Of a stretch of 6,418 bases of DNA, positions 5,279-6,418 are shown one piece after another. The DNA comes from an uncultured Parabacteroides sp. (GTDB lineage: Bacteria > Bacteroidota > Bacteroidia > Bacteroidales > Tannerellaceae). How positions within the stretch are numbered: position 1 is the first letter of the stretch; the number at the start of each line of letters is the position of its first letter. Both the position numbers and the translations under genes were made by a program. A model generated the notes under the pieces. The model was given only the letters and a program-made list of their open reading frames with translations. It searched no databases and was not told the DNA's origin. The DNA lies in NCBI GenBank assembly GCA_900552415.1, contig USAD01000165.1, positions 1 to 6,418 of the forward strand. The letters are read 5' to 3'.

Positions 5279-6418
5279 CTAACGTAGTTTATTACGGTTG
5301 TAATGCGGTCCTACTTTCCATACGAAATAGATGACGGAGAGAATCGTCAGGCAAGCGCCAAAAAGGTAAGCCCACGAGAAACCACCGAATGCCTGACCCA
5401 GGCTACCGCCAACCATCAATCCAATACCAATTCCGACGTCCCAGCTGGTCAGGTAGGTCGATGTCGCTGTTCCCCGCTGGTTGTTGGGTGCCAGGTTGAC
5501 GAACAAGGCGTTGAATGCTGGGAACATCGTGCCGAACGCAACGCCTTGCGAGAGAGCAATGGCCAGATACAGGTAAGAGGAGAAGACCAAGCTCCAGTTG
5601 GCGATATAACGTAAACCTGCCAATGCGAAGAAACTCAGGACTGCCAAGTACATACCGAGTGTGATGACATAAGTAACCCGACCTCTGTCGACCTGTCGGC
5701 CGGAAAAGAGCCTTGATACTGCCAGACCGATTGCCATAAATGTGAAGTAGAGTCCGGAATTGACGGTAATGCCAATCTCGTCGGCATACATGGCGACGTA
5801 AGTAGTGGTCATACCATAAGGAATGGAGAGCAGCAGAAGTGAGATGCCCGCCATGGTACCTTTAAGCAGGAAGAATCGGTCGAGTGAGATGGGTTCACGC
5901 TTGACTGGTTTCTTATAGGGCGTTTTTACCATATAGGCCATTAAGATGCCGATCGCTCCAGAGACGAGTGAACAGGTAAAGATGGTTTCGTAGGAATAGA
6001 CCTCGTGCATGAAGAGGCCAATCATCGGGCCGAAACTCATGGCGATGTTGTTGGCTAGGCCATAATAGCCGATACCCTCGCCACGACGGGATGAAGGTAA
6101 GATATCGATTAGGATCGTATTGCCGGCGACAGTTACCATGCCAAAAGCCAAACCGTGCACGATGCGCAGGGCAATAAAAAGGCTTAATGCCGTGGCGACG
6201 ATATAACCGGCGAAAATGGATGTGAAAATAAAGTATGCCAACAGGTAAAGCGGCCGTCGGGCGAAGGAGTCCAATAGGTAACCCGCAAATGGACGGATAC
6301 AGAGTCCCGCGACCGTATAACATGAAAGGACGAAGCCGATCAACGACTTGCCTGCCGCGAACTCTTCCTGGAGATAGAAAGGCAGGATCGGCAGGATCAG
6401 GTAGAAAGCGAAAAACAG
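5279..6418 (-). CDS. Major facilitator superfamily transporter, arabinose-efflux/drug-efflux type, N-terminus beyond right edge
   Basis: This inner-membrane proton-coupled exporter or symporter is open to base 6418, giving 379 residues with the start codon outside the window. All twelve hydrophobic helices can be placed: the first (LFFAFYLILPILPFYL) lies at the edge, so only a short N-terminal piece should be missing. Motif A is GYLLDSFARRP (46-56), between helices 2 and 3. A conserved Arg85 lies in ALRIVHG in helix 4, PSSRRGEGIGYYGL (108-121) leads into helix 5, and the antiporter-type GPMIG is at 130-134. The second half repeats motif A as SRLFSGRQVDRGR. The tail GPHYNRNKLR is cytoplasmic. 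The substrate is not evident; efflux of a sugar, drug or metabolite is equally possible. It lies 50 bases upstream of DUF4254 on the same strand, but with a promoter between them, so any role in LPS export is unproven. Confidence 0.93.
   Translation of the reverse strand: MFFAFYLILPILPFYLQEEFAAGKSLIGFVLSCYTVAGLCIRPFAGYLLDSFARRPLYLLAYFIFTSIFAGYIVATALSLFIALRIVHGLAFGMVTVAGNTILIDILPSSRRGEGIGYYGLANNIAMSFGPMIGLFMHEVYSYETIFTCSLVSGAIGILMAYMVKTPYKKPVKREPISLDRFFLLKGTMAGISLLLLSIPYGMTTTYVAMYADEIGITVNSGLYFTFMAIGLAVSRLFSGRQVDRGRVTYVITLGMYLAVLSFFALAGLRYIANWSLVFSSYLYLAIALSQGVAFGTMFPAFNALFVNLAPNNQRGTATSTYLTSWDVGIGIGLMVGGSLGQAFGGFSWAYLFGACLTILSVIYFVWKVGPHYNRNKLR

Noticed and set aside
4758..5282. 174-codon plus-strand open frame opposite DUF4254
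   Set aside because: DUF4254 has family-like motifs and operon spacing; this frame overlaps it and has no supporting features.
5262..5300. Intrinsic terminator after the MFS gene
   Set aside because: A bulged short stem (CGTA/TACG) and a nearby TTTTT exist, but the stem lies before the stop codon and the T-run is not adjacent to it.
6341..6343. TTG as the start of the MFS gene at 6343
   Set aside because: The frame continues upstream for 25 codons to the edge without a stop and encodes a credible first membrane helix, so the TTG is an internal Leu codon.

Overview
The window reads as a chromosomal lipopolysaccharide/surface-glycan biosynthesis island from a Gram-negative member of the Bacteroidota, most likely a gut Bacteroidales such as Parabacteroides or Bacteroides. 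Four things point there. The gene set is typical: GT4, GT32 and GT2 glycosyltransferases, a GT9 heptosyltransferase-like enzyme, an InaA/Kdo-kinase-like protein and a DUF4254 protein. Start codons have A/T-rich upstream regions and mostly no Shine-Dalgarno sequence. Two sites match the Bacteroidota -7 promoter element TAnnTTTG exactly. Base composition looks balanced by eye. Genus is an inference, not a proven identification.

Layout: the first 96 bases hold the start of an unrecognised gene on the minus strand, running off the left edge. A 93-base divergent intergenic region (97-189) carries a good promoter for a plus-strand operon of three glycosyltransferases: GT4 (190-1320), GT32 (1345-2082) and GT2 (2085-2819). 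This operon meets a minus-strand operon head-on at a 32-base gap containing a perfect 7-bp hairpin. The minus-strand operon reads DUF4254 (4620-5228), GT9 (3592-4617) and InaA-type kinase (2852-3595), with a 2-base gap and then a 4-base ATGA overlap. Upstream on the same strand is a 12-helix major facilitator transporter (5279 to beyond the right edge). A promoter lies between it and DUF4254.

How the parts fit: the GT9 enzyme probably adds an ADP-heptose-type sugar to the inner core. The kinase probably phosphorylates a core sugar (Kdo or heptose), and its tight coupling to GT9 suggests consecutive steps. The three plus-strand transferases probably extend the outer core or an attached glycan, each adding one sugar. 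DUF4254 has no known function and is the most interesting gene here, because it leads the kinase/GT9 operon. The two operons start from promoter cores that agree at 14 of 16 positions, so co-expression is plausible. No RNA genes, insertion sequences, CRISPR arrays or attachment sites were found. There is no gene-free stretch longer than 300 bases.
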